Source of the DNA: Psoroptes ovis
Taxonomy: Eukaryota; Arthropoda; Arachnida; Sarcoptiformes; Psoroptidae
NCBI GenBank assembly: GCA_002943765.1
Contig: PQWQ01000002.1
Location: forward strand, 2,914,001 to 2,978,000
Reading direction: 5' to 3'
Length of the DNA: 64,000 nt
Positions within the stretch are counted from its first letter, which is position 1. Each line of letters opens with the position of its first letter. The notes beneath the pieces were generated by a model. The model was given only the letters and a program-made list of their open reading frames with translations, ran no database searches and had not been told where the DNA came from. A program made the translations under genes and the position numbers. Positions 33,401 to 47,574 of this stretch are shown here, piece after piece.

Positions 33401-34935
33401 TTTTCGTTGTTGTTGTTGTAATTTGATTCTCAATATGCATATAGGAGGCCTAATTTTTTACTCTGACTCATTTTTTAAAATTATTTGGTCAATTTATTCA
33501 TCATCAGATATAAATCTTTGAATCGGCCAAAAATCATTTGCATCTGCAATAATTTTTCGACTTATTTAAACTCATAGAAAAATTTGTTCGTTAGCTTTTC
33601 AATATTTGACAACGGTCGAATATTGCTAAAGCAATCAGGATCATTCATTTGACCCAGATGTCTTGGTTTTTTCCTTATTTTTCTTTCTTTTTTTCTGGTA
33701 CTTTACACAAAAATTAACTTGTAAAATTCCATGACCAAAATGACCATGTGTTTTCTTATTCTTTTCTTACTCTAGATGATGTGCCATACTCCCACACACA
33801 CACACATCAAACAAACACATGCACTCGATTGACTTGATAAACCATCACAACATGTACCGAAACAAAAAGTTATTTCCTGTTATACTTATATCAATAATAA
33901 TGATGATAATGACACACCTTGAGTATGTCTGTGTGATGTTAACTAAGTAAAATTCAATTCAATATCAGCACCGATGTCTCGTGGTGAAGAAAATTTCCGT
34001 GAATCTGTTTCATAATGTTTGATGTTTGTTGATTTTTTTTTGTTTGTTTTCATTGTATTATTATCATTATTATTATTATTTGTTGTTGACAAATATTTTC
34101 ACTTTCATTTGATTTTTCTTTCTTTTTTTCTGCTTATTTTCTTAACTATAGATTTCCGGGCATACCCATATGTTTATTCGTGTATGCTGATGCTGATGAT
34201 GTCGATGATGCTATTGCCAAAGATGATGATGTCGCTGTCGTCCATGAATATTTTTGATCAAAAATCAACGACAAAATTTACTATTATTGCATGTATTGAT
34301 CAACAACAGCAGAACAAATGTCAAATATTTACGATTTTGATAGTAGTTATAAGGAGGAAAATAATTGTAATACGAATAATAATAATACTAAGATATCGAA
34401 CAATACCTTTAAGTTTTGACCAATAGAAAAAGTGGACGAAAAGAAAATCTGGGTCGTTTCAATTTTTATGAATGGACAATACCAAACATAACAATACCCA
34501 ATAATAATGAATGAATAGGATGAACGGATGGACCGATGATTTGGCCACAAAGTGAAAGTAAGTTTGAAATTTTTTTCATTTCATTTTTCTTCTACTTATT
34601 CATTGAGTAATTTATTCATTTATTTACTTTCATTTAAAACTTTTCTGAAGGTTTTCTTCTTTCTTCATAATTTCCGAGTATCCGAAACTATTTTTCTGGT
34701 TTTTTTTAATTTTTCACCGGTCATTTTCCTAAATACTGACCCGATTTTTTTTGATTTTCTTTTAGTCCGGAGAAATTTTCCTTTATGACCAGAAAAATTG
34801 GGTTGACCAGAAATTATTTCATTGTTTGAAAAGAAAAAAATTATTTTGTCGGTTATATTTGATTTCATTTTCTCGAAAATTCAAAGAAAAAAAATGAAAG
34901 TGAAAACCAATAAACCAATTGACAAGAAGAAAATG

Positions 34936-35060
34936 GACCATATGGTCTAGCCGTTTCGTATTTTCCGAAATTTCCTCTTTGACCATCTAAGATCATGTAA
35001 CCGATTTCTTTGGAAAAAAATCGGTTAAAGAAAATCTGTTGATCATCTGGTCGTTTTCTT
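34936..35060. repeat. Cluster of short inverted repeats
   Basis: Contains the 12-bp palindrome GACCATATGGTC (34936-34947), the 10-bp stem TAACCGATTT/AAATCGGTTA (34998-35007 with 35018-35027) and outer matches GACCA/TGGTC and GATCA/TGATC around it. No transposon ends or target duplication are recognisable. Confidence 0.45.
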
Positions 35061-38000
35061 CGCTGGTCAAAATGATCAAAAGAAAAAATTGGGTCGATTA
35101 TTACATGCACTCAATTACGATATTTAGTCCGGTTAATTTCGATTTCATTTTTCGCCAAACTGAAATTGTGAAAGTAAAATCAATATTGTTTAACGATGAA
35201 TCCGGAAATATTTTAAATTTTTTTCCAAATTTTTTTTTGATTTTGCTAAAACATTTGTTTTAGATATTATTTCATACATCTATCAATGATGTCATAGGTC
35301 AAAACATCAGAATAATGAATATTAATTCATACCGAAAGAGTTAACTGAACATTGTTTAGCCAAAGTGCGATAAAAACATAGGCATTAATATCAATGACAA
35401 TGCCAGTGACACGTGTTTGTGTATTTGTATGCTAACCCTATACGTACATAATTCGAGAAAAAACTATGAACAAAAGCAAATTTATTGTTCATTTGACATC
35501 TTTTTTTTGGATTTCATTTTGTTCGCTTGACATCGCTGTGCGTCAATTTAGCCAGCCTTTTTGATTGCTTTCGAAAACAACAAATGAAGGGCTTGTAAGG
35601 TTTTGAAAGGTTTAAATTTTTTTTTCAGTTTCCCATTGTGTTTACAGAAAAAAAACAATTTCACTTTCAATTTGTATCGGTTCAAGCAATATTGTGTAAA
35701 AATCAATTATGCAATTCATTTATTTTCGTAAAATTTTCAGCGTAGAAAATGTATTGAAGTTAACCCTATTCAAATATCTATTATTTTTTCTATTCAACTC
35801 TTAGTTCCTGGTTGTTCATTCGTATTATCAGCCAGATATACAGATAGATGTAGCCAAATATAGTAAAGAGTTGGTGAATAGAATTTAAACCATTATCATT
35901 TGTCATTGTTATTGAAGGTCTTTATTCGAATTTTTATATCGAAAAAAAAATTTGAAATTCAAAACCATTTTTCCGGGGTTTTTTCATTTAAATAATGAAA
36001 TAGTTTTTTTTCATTAAAAATTTTTCTAAATAAAAAATTTGAATTAAATTTCTATGATAATTTAATTAATATTTGTTTGTTTGTTTATTTATTCATTTAT
36101 CTGCGCTTAAATGAACACAATATGAACACATAATATCTTTCTATGAGAATATTATTATTCAATATTCATATGTTTGAGGTTTGTAAAATGTTTTAATGGT
36201 GTTTATCATTACTTTTATTTCATTTATTCTAACATTTTCTACATTGATTATCATTAAAAAAAAATAAAGAATTGTAAATGAGAATTCACAATGAAAGTAA
36301 TTTTCATTTTCTACAGTTTTAAAATTTGAAATGAAAAAATTAATGTTAGAGAGTTATGAATGGGGTTTGTTTGTGTGTTTGCATTTATACTATTCTCAGT
36401 CATTAAATAATGTCATTGCCATTCTCTCTATATGTGTACTTGAATGGAATTCGTGATCTGATTCTATTAATTTTTGTCTTTTTTTGTTGTTGTTGAATCC
36501 ATGAAAAATCGAAACGAATCAAATAACAGTAGTTGTTGTTTATATTTTTTCAGTTTTGAAAAAAAATTGAGACATTCACATTCAGATTTCATTATTGATT
36601 TTTGTCACCAGTTTTTCCAGTTTGAAAATTTTGATTTCTCTACCTTTGATTACCTTTATAAAGATATCTTATTTCCTCGAGTAATTAAATTCATTAAAAT
36701 TATGGATATCAAGTTTTACTTTGATTTCATTCCGTATGTTACTTTTTTCTCGAGAAAGTTCATAAATATTTTGGGTATTTTTTAGAAATAACCCTAAAAA
36801 TAAAAGGATAATTTCAACTTGAAAATAAAAATCTAACGATTTCAAATATAACTGCTATGGTTAAGATTTTTTCTTCATTAGTTGATAAGCATAGTTCCAA
36901 TTTTTCAATGAATTTTCAATTCATTTGTCCAATTTTTTCGTCAACGAATTTAATAAGAATTTATATTGCCGTTTGTCACGAAAATTGTTTGGTTTTTTTA
37001 CTGTGTTGCTTTTTGTTGATTATCGATTAAACATTATTTCAATTTATTATTTGTTTTAGGCTGTATTCAAGCTTTCTGGCGATTGTTTTATCTGGTATCT
37101 GGTTGTTTTTGTGTATTTCATATAATTTTTAGACATCAATTTTCACAAAGCAAACACATTCAAGTTGTATTTGAGTTTGTTATTCGTGTTACTAATAGTT
37201 ACTCAAGCTACTTAAATCAGCCAAATCAATTGATACACACAGAATTTTCAATTTTCTTTTTGTTTCAATTCAATTGTTCAAATATTCAAATACATTCATG
37301 AATTCCTATCGATATTGATCGAAAAGATTATTATTCATAGGTAATAACAATGATAATGGCATAGCCAAATCAAATAAATATATATTTTTTATTCTCAATA
37401 CGATAATCGTTGTTTGATTTTGGGCCATTTATTTGTCATTATATGAAACATTCATTTGAACATCATTTTTTGAGAGTGGCGAAAAAAAAACAGAAATCGA
37501 CAGGAAATTAACAATCAATCGGAAAACAATCAATAGTGTGTGTGCTTGATTTGTATCCAAATATATTTTTTTGCAAAAAATACAAATAAAAAATTCAAAC
37601 AAACAAAGCATTTGTGTTGTATTTGTTCAATGAAAAAAAAGAGAATGATTGCTTTATTTTCTCTGAGAAAAATTCATATTTTATGCATTATTATTATTAT
37701 TCGTGATTACACAATGTTTTTTCACTGTAAATTATTATTATCGTATATAAAAAAATGACAATTCTTGACCATATAAGATATTCGAAAAATTATGATTCAT
37801 GCACCCATAATAATACATATTTCATATTTTATTTTTTTCATTTTATTGTATAGAATCGATTATTATTATTTTTTCGTTGATTATTTTGTAATTGCCAAAT
37901 GATTGCTACAAATTTTGTATTTTAACACAAACACAAAAGCTCATAGCTGATAGAGTTGTCAGTGTTCAGTTGTGAATTTCACGGAAAATTTTTCCTTTAT

Positions 38001-38677
38001 CATTATTCTTTCAATTCAATTGATTATTCAATGTATTTGTGTTTGATGATTACTCGATTCATTACGATTTATGCAATATTCTTCACCTTTTTGCATTGAA
38101 AATTCTCCCTTTCAAGATGATGAAAAAATCATGTATATTTTCATATACATTAGTTTCATCGAAAAATAATTTGAATAATAAGATTTTGCATAATATTAAG
38201 AATATTATGAAAAACACACACACACATGGATTCGTTGAAAAGTCATCAGATTCTTTCAAATAAAGCCATACGGTGCTTCAATATTAATAATGAAACAATC
38301 GAAAAAAAAAATCTTAATTCTAAATGGGTTTTTTTCGTATACTTTATTCAATTTCAATTGTTATTATGATTATGTGTTATTATTATTTTCCAAAAATTTC
38401 ATAATTGATAAATCCTGATGGTTGAATCCAATTCAATTCATTTCAATCCTAATATGAATGAAATGAAAACTCGAGAATATTAAAAAAAGCGAAATCACAT
38501 GACCGTGTGTCCAGCTATTAAAACATTCAAACATTCAACAACATTCATCCACACATAACACACAAATGGCTAACGAAGCATATTCTTTGCTCCGAATGTA
38601 AAATATTGTGATTCCCCTTGTGCGATACTCTATTCGTTTTTTCATTTGATTAAAATGGTAAAACACATACAGACGAA

Positions 38678-38701
38678 TGATGATGATGATGATGATGATG
38701 A
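38678..38701. repeat. TGA microsatellite
   Basis: Eight uninterrupted TGA units. Confidence 0.85.
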
Positions 38702-39051
38702 AAAACCCATCCGATGAGAAATTGATTCTTTATATATTGAAAAATATTGAAAGAAATTCTGTGATTCATTAATCTTATTTTTTTTATTTCATTTTAATCA
38801 TCATAATAATAATTTATAATAACAATTCATTTGTTTGTGAATGACTATGACTTATGATCAAATAAGTTATTGTTATTCGTAGAATGTTGTTGATGATGAT
38901 GATGATGACAAACAATACTTATGTTAACCATACAACAACAACATGTTTGTATTGGTGATTTTTGTGTATGTGCTCCAATGTGATATGTATTTGGTCCAAT
39001 TTTCAATTTGAAAATATGGACAAATCAACATTTATTTTTGATGATAACTTT

Positions 39052-39078
39052 TTATTATTATTATTATTATTATTATTA
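39052..39078. repeat. TTA microsatellite
   Basis: About nine TTA units, nearly uninterrupted. Confidence 0.85.
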
Positions 39079-39414
39079 GAATTAGAATTCTCATTTTTCA
39101 TATATGACAATGTGAATTGGTTTGGTTTTGGTTTAGCTTTTTTTTGGCTCTGGAAAACGGTATGATTTATTTTTTTGGTCCACTATTTATTTCCAATATT
39201 TTATGGTTTCAATTTCAAAAATCGAAAATGGAAAAAATGGAAGAAAAAATGATTTTTTCATTTTTGCATTTGATTCATTGATTCATTTGTCGTTCGCTTG
39301 CATTATTAATCAACACAAAAAAAATTTATGATTTTATGCATTGGAAAATGAATGAATTGAATTGTCCATTATATTATTTAATCGATCTAATATTTTCGTA
39401 TTATTTGTATCATC

Positions 39415-39530
39415 ATCATCGATGATCATGATGATCATCAGTGTTATCATTATTCATCGATGACTACTACTATTGATGATGATGATGATCATTGATGATC
39501 ATTGATGATCATAATTCATTAATGATAACA
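39415..39530. repeat. ATGATC/GATCAT palindromic simple repeat patch
   Basis: Repeated ATGATCATTG and GATGATCAT words, bounded by TGTTATCATTA (39442-39452) and its exact reverse complement TAATGATAACA (39520-39530). The patch can fold into a long imperfect stem. Confidence 0.6.
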
Positions 39531-42500
39531 AAAAATGAATTCAAGAATAATTATCTCCATAAATGAAATTGAATACATTGAACATATTCATCTTATGTAA
39601 TAAATAAAATGATTTCATTATGAAATAAAATCATTATTGAAATTAATAATAATATAATATGATATTCAAATCATTGATCAATTGTTCTTGTTGATCGATG
39701 ATCATTGATGATAATTAGATTATTGATAAATAGATTTTTTTCATTTTTTTGAATAATGAAATATGTATTTTGATCATTTGACTTGGTGATTCACTGCTCT
39801 TTCTCGTTTTTTTGATCGCAAAACGTTTCCAAAATGATTGAGATTCAACTCATCCATCACTTTTTGGTTTTGTTTATTTTTTATTTTTCCAATGCAATAC
39901 TTTACTGGCTAAAAACAACGAACATTGTTCTTCAAAAATTGCTTCATTGACGTTCAATATGCGAAATATTCAATTATTCTCTATTCCATTGTTATGGTGA
40001 TTTATTCAAATCTGTTTGCAATTTTCTTGATTATTTTTCGATTTTCTGTTCGATTGTGGCCAATTTAATTTTGTTTGTTGGTTATTTTTTCGGTTTAGTC
40101 GATCAAATTTGATTGATAATAATGAATAAGAAAATAAAAGTTTGTAACAACTGCAATCGTGAATCAATTGATTGAATAAATAAGCGAAAATTTTTGCTTT
40201 GCGATTCAATCACGAATTTTTTTTTTTTGTTCGACCAACTACTTGATCATCTTTGATTAGTAACCATTTGGGGATTTTATTTTCATTTCCATTTTTTTCA
40301 GAATTTCTCACATCTTCATTATTGAACTTATATTGCTTGATTTGATTCGATATAATTATCACATTCAAAAAAATGGTGAAGATGTTTCATAAAGAATCTG
40401 AAAATCGACTCTCTCGTTTTTATACATTGTTTGATAAATTAGGAAATTTTTCCATTGAAATTTCCTAATTTTTACAAATCATCATTTGTTCATTGAAATT
40501 TCCTATTTTCTCGGCTAAATTCAATTTATCATGTTTTCCAAATGTTTTCGTACTATTTTGAGGATTGATCATGAACCACATAAAACACAAATTAAAAACA
40601 TTTATTTCAATTTTTCAATTTCCCATCATCATTTGAACCAAATAAATCATTTTCAAATATTTATTTAGTACTTTTCAATCTATATTAATATCAATATTTA
40701 TATTTTAACAATATCCATAATATTTCTATGTTAATAACCGCTTCGAAAAACATTATCAAACATTGAATCAATACATTTGAATCCTTTTTTTATTTGGATT
40801 TAGTCGATGTTTTCTCCCATTTTCATTTGCTCATTATTATTATTATCGTTCGAATTATATAATCTAAAAATATAATTTGGTGTAATATCTAAGTTTCAAT
40901 ACTCTTTCGATTCATATTTATAATTGACCAAAAAAACAAATACATAAATTCATTGATATTTGTATTTGTATTTTTTTGTTGACCATCGTTTATCATTCGT
41001 GTGTATGTGTGTGTGGACAGATGGGATTCATTTATTTTGATTATTTTTAAATCTATCCAAACATGGATTTTTATTTTGCTCCAAAATCATATTCATTTTA
41101 TTCAATTCTTTGTATCAAAATTGATTTGAAAATCAAAGAAGAACAGCAAATGAGCAGCAGCAATAGCAACATCAAAAATCAATGGTCATATTATTAATGG
41201 GTTATGTAATAATAATAGTAACAAAAAATCTATTCAAATATTTTCATATTTGATTCATCAAATAAAAATAATGATTGTTGAGAATTGAATTTGAACAAAT
41301 CTCATTTTTTTCGATGTTTGTTTTTGCCTTTTCGAGCAAATACCAGTTTCCAAGTATTCAGATGAGTCACTAGGCATTCTTGGTCTTCATTTATAATTTC
41401 TCCAATGTATTTTAGGGTTTTCTGATTATTTTTATTTTTCAATATTTTCACCAATCAATATTATTCAACATTAACATACATACACAGTGGACAATGGCTG
41501 TTTGTTTTTGTCTCTCTGGATTCAAAAAATCCATATATATTCGATATAAAATATTCTATATTTGATTTGAAATCAAATTGAAATGAATTGTGTACCAATG
41601 AATGACAATGGTGGTAAATGCACACCACCAAAGCTACTAGAAACCAGAGAAAAAAAACAATAAAAGTAAATTTTTCGTTTTGGTGAAATAAAACCAATCC
41701 ATCATTTAGTGAAATTATTATTATTATTATCATCATCAATTTTCTACGATATATATTCATTTATTTATCTATAAATATATTTATTTATTTTCAACCAATT
41801 CCATAGAGTCGAGTTCCATATATATTTATTTTTCAGTGTCTAGCTCCTCTTCGAAATGGAATGAATAAATGAAAATGAATGAAAAATTAAGTTTTAAGAA
41901 AAAAAAGAAAATGAATGTAATGAAAACATATCAGAAATATATTAAGTAATCAATGAAGAAAATCATGGAAAGAAAGAAAATTTTTCGTTTCTTACGCCCA
42001 TACATCTTGATATAAAAAATAAAGTGAAATCAAAATTATTCCCAAAAGTTGTAAATGAATTTACATTCTCATATATTTGTATTTGTGAAAAAAATATATT
42101 TCAATTTTGTTTTTTTTTCTCAATGCAAACCGTCGATACGCAACACATGAAACATTATCAATATATTTATTCGATGAAAATATATTACATTTTCTTACCT
42201 TTTATTATCATTATTATTATTATCAATATCATTTCTAATTTTTATTTCCATTTTACAGTTAGTAAATATGTGTATAAAGAAAATTTCTTGATAAAAATTT
42301 GACATTTTTAGCACACTTACAGACACAAATGGATGCTAAATTTATTTTTTAATAATAAATGAAACCAAAATTAATTGATTAATAGCCATTTGTTGTTTTT
42401 TTCTATGGTTTTTTTTCAAGAATTGAATTGAAAAATGAAATAAAATAAAAGAATTGATTTTCATTTAATTATTTCAACAGACTATTATTAAATCAGAGTT

Positions 42501-43014
42501 TTGAAAAAAAAATTATTTCATTATTTCAAATTCAACAAATTTTAAATTGATATGATAGATATAGAGATAATATATCCATTATCGATTGATTCTGAATTGA
42601 GAATTGATTCAATCGTTTTAGTTTTTGCGATTTCAAAATTTAAAATTTTGAAATTTTACCTGAGAAAAAAAAAAGAAAATCAAAATCGTTTCATAAATGT
42701 CCATAGTTTAGATATTCTCTTTTATATTATGTGATTTCGATAAAACATTGAATCGTGTAAAAAATTGGACAAAATCAAATCGATCATCGCTGATTGTAGT
42801 TCTTGTTTCACTCAAACATCTCAGAAAATAATCGAAAACAATTGTGGTTTCTCACATTCATTCATTTATGCATTTATCAACTGAAAATGAATTGAAATGC
42901 AATTCTTATTCATTTTTTTCGATTCTCCAAAAGGATTCATATATTATCTTCTTTTATTAATGTTTATTACTTATTTGTTATTGTTATCATTATTTTTATT
43001 AATATTATAATTTT

Positions 43015-43353
43015 ATGTCTATGAATGAAAAAATACCACAACCAGAAAATAATGATAATAATAATAAAAAAAATCCGTATAATTTCTGTCGAACCAAGAG
43101 TAAAACACAACAGAATTTTCGGGTACCGAATCGCATCCACAGGCCTAGGCACTTACACAAACAATGCACAACCATTAAGGCTCCATTGGGAGAAACAAAT
43201 AGTGATTTTTTTTCGTTCTTTGGTTATTTCATTGGTTATGAAATCATTCCATTTTCAAATATATCTTCATATTCTTGGTTACCATCATTAGTATTTTTAT
43301 TTATTTTTATAATTTATTATTATTATCGAAATAAAATTAACCAAACATGGTAA
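43015..43353 (+). CDS. Candidate small gene, unknown function (112 aa), weak
   Basis: A true ATG frame of 112 codons lies in the most GC-rich part of its surroundings. Residues 1-65 are hydrophilic and basic (begins MSMNEKIPQPENNDNNNKK; a segment reads RIHRPRHLHKQC). The C-terminal third ends in a hydrophobic stretch (WLPSLVFLFIFII) with a few basic residues after it, as in a tail-anchored or single-pass membrane protein. AATAAA lies at 43456, about 100 bases after the stop. The last codons overlap a donor-like GTAAAG, so the frame may instead be an exon. Two other frames are also open here, including a minus-strand one with a GTAAGT donor-like site near 43155, which lowers confidence. I recognise no family. 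Confidence 0.25.
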   Translation: MSMNEKIPQPENNDNNNKKNPYNFCRTKSKTQQNFRVPNRIHRPRHLHKQCTTIKAPLGETNSDFFSFFGYFIGYEIIPFSNISSYSWLPSLVFLFIFIIYYYYRNKINQTW

Positions 43354-44635
43354 AGTAAGAAGAAGCTGAAAACTTGGATGCTTATGTTGAAATACCCAAG
43401 TCAAGATACTACGAGCGAATAATCAGCTTATTTTATTTAATTTTTTCGGGTGAAAAATAAAATAAAATTCAAATTCAGACTCGAAAAAATAAAAATTTTC
43501 ACCGGTTATTCATAGTATTTTTCATTTCTCCGTAAAAAGAAAATTTCCAATTGTCCATTGAAAATTTCTCCCAAATGATAAAATATATGGGGATGTCATT
43601 TGCATCCATTTCAACAAAAATCGACCGACAGACACACGTACTCGCACACCCAATTCATGTTTGTTGCATGAATTTTTTTCATTCGAATCCGCATAACTTG
43701 CGTAACAAACAAACGTTTTTTTTTCATTTTGCATTTTGCATCACCCAACAATAATAATAGTTTTTTACTTTCAATTGTTTGTGTGATTTTGACCAATCAA
43801 GGTCATCATCGTCATCATCATCATCATCATAATCATTTGCATTATTCAAAATAACTAACTGAAAATCTGAAAAAAAAACTAAAAAATGGAAAATCGCTTC
43901 ATTCCACAATTGAACAATTGATTTCAATTGAATTAAAATGAAAATGAAATGAAAAATAAAAAAAAAATTCGTTTCATTTCATCTCATATTATTACGATTA
44001 CGATTATTCAATTCAATTTGAATACATTCGTATATGTATTGCACACACAGTGGATATTTCTGCCGAAATTTTTTGCTTTCCCTCTCACTCTTTGCTGTTC
44101 TTTGCTATTTGATTCATCAGTGTGTGTTTTTTCTTCTCTGGATGTTTTAGCAGAAAAGCTGAAAAATAATATAAAAAACATTATTTCAAATTGAAAATTA
44201 TTATTATTATTATTTTCAATTGATTTCGATTGAATTTTTTTTCTAGTAAACATATAAACCGTTTTTATGTTGTATATCTATCAAAAATACTTAATATGAA
44301 AAAAAATGATGTAAAAAAATTGATTCAAATGATGATGATGATGATTTTACATTGATTTTTGTATTTTTCAATTTGAAAATGTAAAAAAAAATAATTTTTT
44401 TTTTCTCATTTTATTCAATTTCATTCATACATTTGTACAATCGTACTCATTCGTTAATATTTGTGTGTGTGATTTAATTTGATTTGATTTATTTGCATTT
44501 CCTTGCGGCCGCGTACACTCACAATCATAAGGCAAGAGAGATTTCATATTTCATACGCATTCGTTTTGGTTAATTTTTCGTTTGGTTTGCTTTGTTTTGG
44601 TTTAATTTTTTATTTTATTTCAATCTAATAATTCA

Positions 44636-44655
44636 CTGCTGCTGCTGCTGCTGCT
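44636..44655. repeat. CTG microsatellite
   Basis: Six to seven uninterrupted CTG units; no surrounding open frame suggests a coding Gln or Ala run. Confidence 0.85.
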
Positions 44656-46918
44656 TATGATTATTATGATGATGATGGATTTGGATCATAATTTTTAGGT
44701 TTTTTTTCTGTGTGATCAATATATGCTTGCATACATATGAATATTTCATTGAAAAATTTTAGGATTTTGAAAAATTTTTCTGAAATTTTTCGCCAGTAAA
44801 TTTTCAGTAATAACCAGATGAATTATTCACATTTGTTTTTTGCCGGACGATTACACACATTTGAAATTTGAATTTTTAATTTTTGAAAATAAATATTCTG
44901 AAAATAAAATCCGTTACAAGAATCTAGTGGAACCACACATGCGATTGAATCACGGATTTTGTAATTTGCACGTGTGTATCTGGATTTTAATCGAAGCCAA
45001 AAAATCTTTGAGACTTCAAATGCTTAAATATCTCAATATTTTCGAATCTTCATTGAAGGAAATGTGGAAGTAATCACTTATAGTCATTTGATTTTCAAGA
45101 AAATCTCATAGGTTTTATGGTTTTTTTTTAAAGAAAATGATATTTTCATATAATATTTCATTAAAAAATTTCATTTTTCTTAATTTGATTCAATTTTTTG
45201 AACAGACACACACACACATGATATTTTGTTTGATAACAAGACCTACATGATTGCATAACGAATTATTTTGTCGTTTACAAGCGACACATTCATTCATTCA
45301 TCCGTTCTCTTAAGAATTGAATCCACAATATTCATAAATTCATTCAAGAAAAAATTTTCATAAAAAATTTCCTCTTCAATGCTTCTTCATCATATCTTTA
45401 TTTTCAACGATATTCATCCATTTATTCATTTAGTCAATAATCATATATCATTTGTTATTTGTTTCTTCAAAATTGCTATATATTTAGACTTGAGTGTCTA
45501 ATTCAATACTGATGATTGATTTAAAAATAATAATCCATCTATCTCGGAAAATCTTAAGTTTTGATGGATCAAGATTGATTTAATTTTTATTTTTCTTTTC
45601 GATTGCTTGTTGAATTTAATTTTATATTTCATCATTTATATGAATTAAATTGAATATTGTAAAAGATTTGAGATTTTTCAATTTTATTTTCTCCCGACTC
45701 TTCGAATATTAATAAACATTCATTCATTCAATGATGTTCCTTTTATTTTATTTTATTTTTTCATTTGTTTCAATTTATATTTCAAAATAATGAAAAAATG
45801 ATGATCATCATTCATCATTTATACCAATAGTAAATGCCATATGCAACAATTCTTTTGTTTTAATATCATTCATTTCTATGAATATAATTTATTTGATCTA
45901 ATTTTTTGCTCGTTCACTTATCACATGTATATGTGTGTGTTGTAAGATTCAAAGGTCTCAAGCATTGGTATCTTTGTTTGTATTTATCAAAAATTCTTTT
46001 TCGTTGAAAAACTCATAAACACAGAAATCTAAAATCACTGAAAAAATCATTTGGTTCGCATGATCTTCTTCCTTTTTCTCACGACCATTTGACCTTCCCT
46101 GTTTGTTTGTTTCACTTTCTGAAATTATTTTTTCTGTGCATATTTATTTTGATTTTATTTTGTCTCAATGTATTTGTATCAACCAGCAAAAATAAAATCA
46201 CAGAAATTTGGCCTCTTTTTTGCTTTCTGACCATCGCTGCTGCTTTTGCTGTATTTGTCTTGGTCAAGGGTCATTTGAATCTATGCAAAGCACAAATAAA
46301 TATAAGGATAAAATCAAATATAAACTTTTTCAAAAAAAGAAAAAAAACATAAACAAAATCGAAAAATTTCAATTGTAATTTTTTCATAACAATAAATCAA
46401 TCCATTTGCTGTGGCAGTAAACATCTTGAATCACAATTGATTATTATTGCATTTGGCTATGACCAAATGAGCGTCGCTTCAAAGATGCTCCCAAACATTC
46501 CAAACAAAATCAAGCAAAATGGTTACCATAAAGTAGAAATGCAAAGCACCTGATTTTCTCTGGAATTTCATCGTACCAGATTATTAGATTCTATTGCTGT
46601 TGTTTTTTATTCAAATTCAATCGGATTCCATCATTATCCTAACAAATGGTTTTATAAAAAAAAATTGACCATTATAATGATGATTATCATTATTGTTGAA
46701 TTTCGGTGTATTCTCCATTATGCAATTTCAATTCAAAGAAAACAAAATTTTCTGATTTATCAAAATCTTAACTAGAATCATGCCTTGAATTCCTTGAATT
46801 ATTATAATTTAGTTTAATAAAAATTGAAATTGAAGAAAAATTTAGATTTCAATATGATAAATTTCAATATGTGATTTCAATTTCATCATCATCATTATTA
46901 TATTCATTTGTAAAAAAC

Positions 46919-46920
<2 letters not shown>

Positions 46921-46956
<36 letters not shown>
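46921..46956. repeat. TCA microsatellite, 12 units
   Basis: Thirty-six bases of uninterrupted TCA, the longest trinucleotide tract I noticed in the window and probably length-variable. Confidence 0.9.
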
Positions 46957-46959
<3 letters not shown>

Positions 46960-47554
46960 TAAGTAAAAAAATGGACATCATACAATATTTCTTATTACAA
47001 TATTGTAATTCTTTATTCTTAGAGTTTTATTTTTCTTATTTCATTAAAATATTCTCGAGTAGAATATTATTATAATCGTAATAATAATAGAATGAATCTA
47101 CATAATGATTATTAGTATGTGTGTGTGCGTGTGTGTATGTGTATATCTGCATCGGTGATGAGAAAAATATTATTTGAAAAAATCAAAAAAGAGAATATTC
47201 TCCTTAAGAAACTATCTGTTTACCCATATTATCATGTTGGTATTTTGTTTATTTACGTTTGTATTCTCTGTACATTATTTGAAAATTGATGATTATGATG
47301 ATGATCATCATCATCAACCAGCAACAACAACAATAACTACAGTAATTGTAATAATAATGATAATAGTTACAAAATTACTAAGTATTTTTACGTGATATGA
47401 TTCTCTCGCTACTGAATATTATCAAATATTATTAATAAATATTCCTGTCTATTATTATGATTATTATTATTTTCTTGGCCAATTTTAAAGTTCTTTCTCT
47501 CATTTAATGATGTCCATATTCCACATTCAGTGGAATATTTCTTACGCATTTTTG

Positions 47555-47574
47555 TATATCTGCATGCAGATATA
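47555..47574. repeat. 20-bp perfect palindrome
   Basis: TATATCTGCATGCAGATATA equals its own reverse complement over all 20 bases. It has no spacer, so it favours a cruciform or a dimeric protein site rather than an RNA hairpin. Confidence 0.7.

Larger units (their letters stand above)
30441..43014. other. Long AT-rich non-coding stretch
   Basis: No recognised gene in about 12.6 kb. It includes a perfect hairpin CTAATGTT/AACATTAG at 31518-31535, a zone of short inverted repeats at 34640-35230, a TGA microsatellite at 38678-38701, a TTA run at 39052-39078, and a patch of ATGATC/GATCAT repeats at 39415-39530. Words GGTCA/TGACC are frequent at 30700-31800 and 34700-35100. Open frames here are low-complexity (for example 34019-34426 and minus 41760-41461). 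Confidence 0.5.

Noticed and set aside
34019..34426. 135-codon plus-strand open frame
   Set aside because: It is made of poly-Leu/Phe/Met/Ile encoded by TTTTT, ATT and ATG repeats. A possible splice acceptor near 34151 leads into a different, GAT-repeat-derived frame, which is no more convincing.
41461..41760. 99-codon minus-strand ATG frame with a membrane-like segment
   Set aside because: The start is followed by an Ile run from an ATT microsatellite and the rest has no recognisable family; hydrophobic segments are expected from T-rich DNA.
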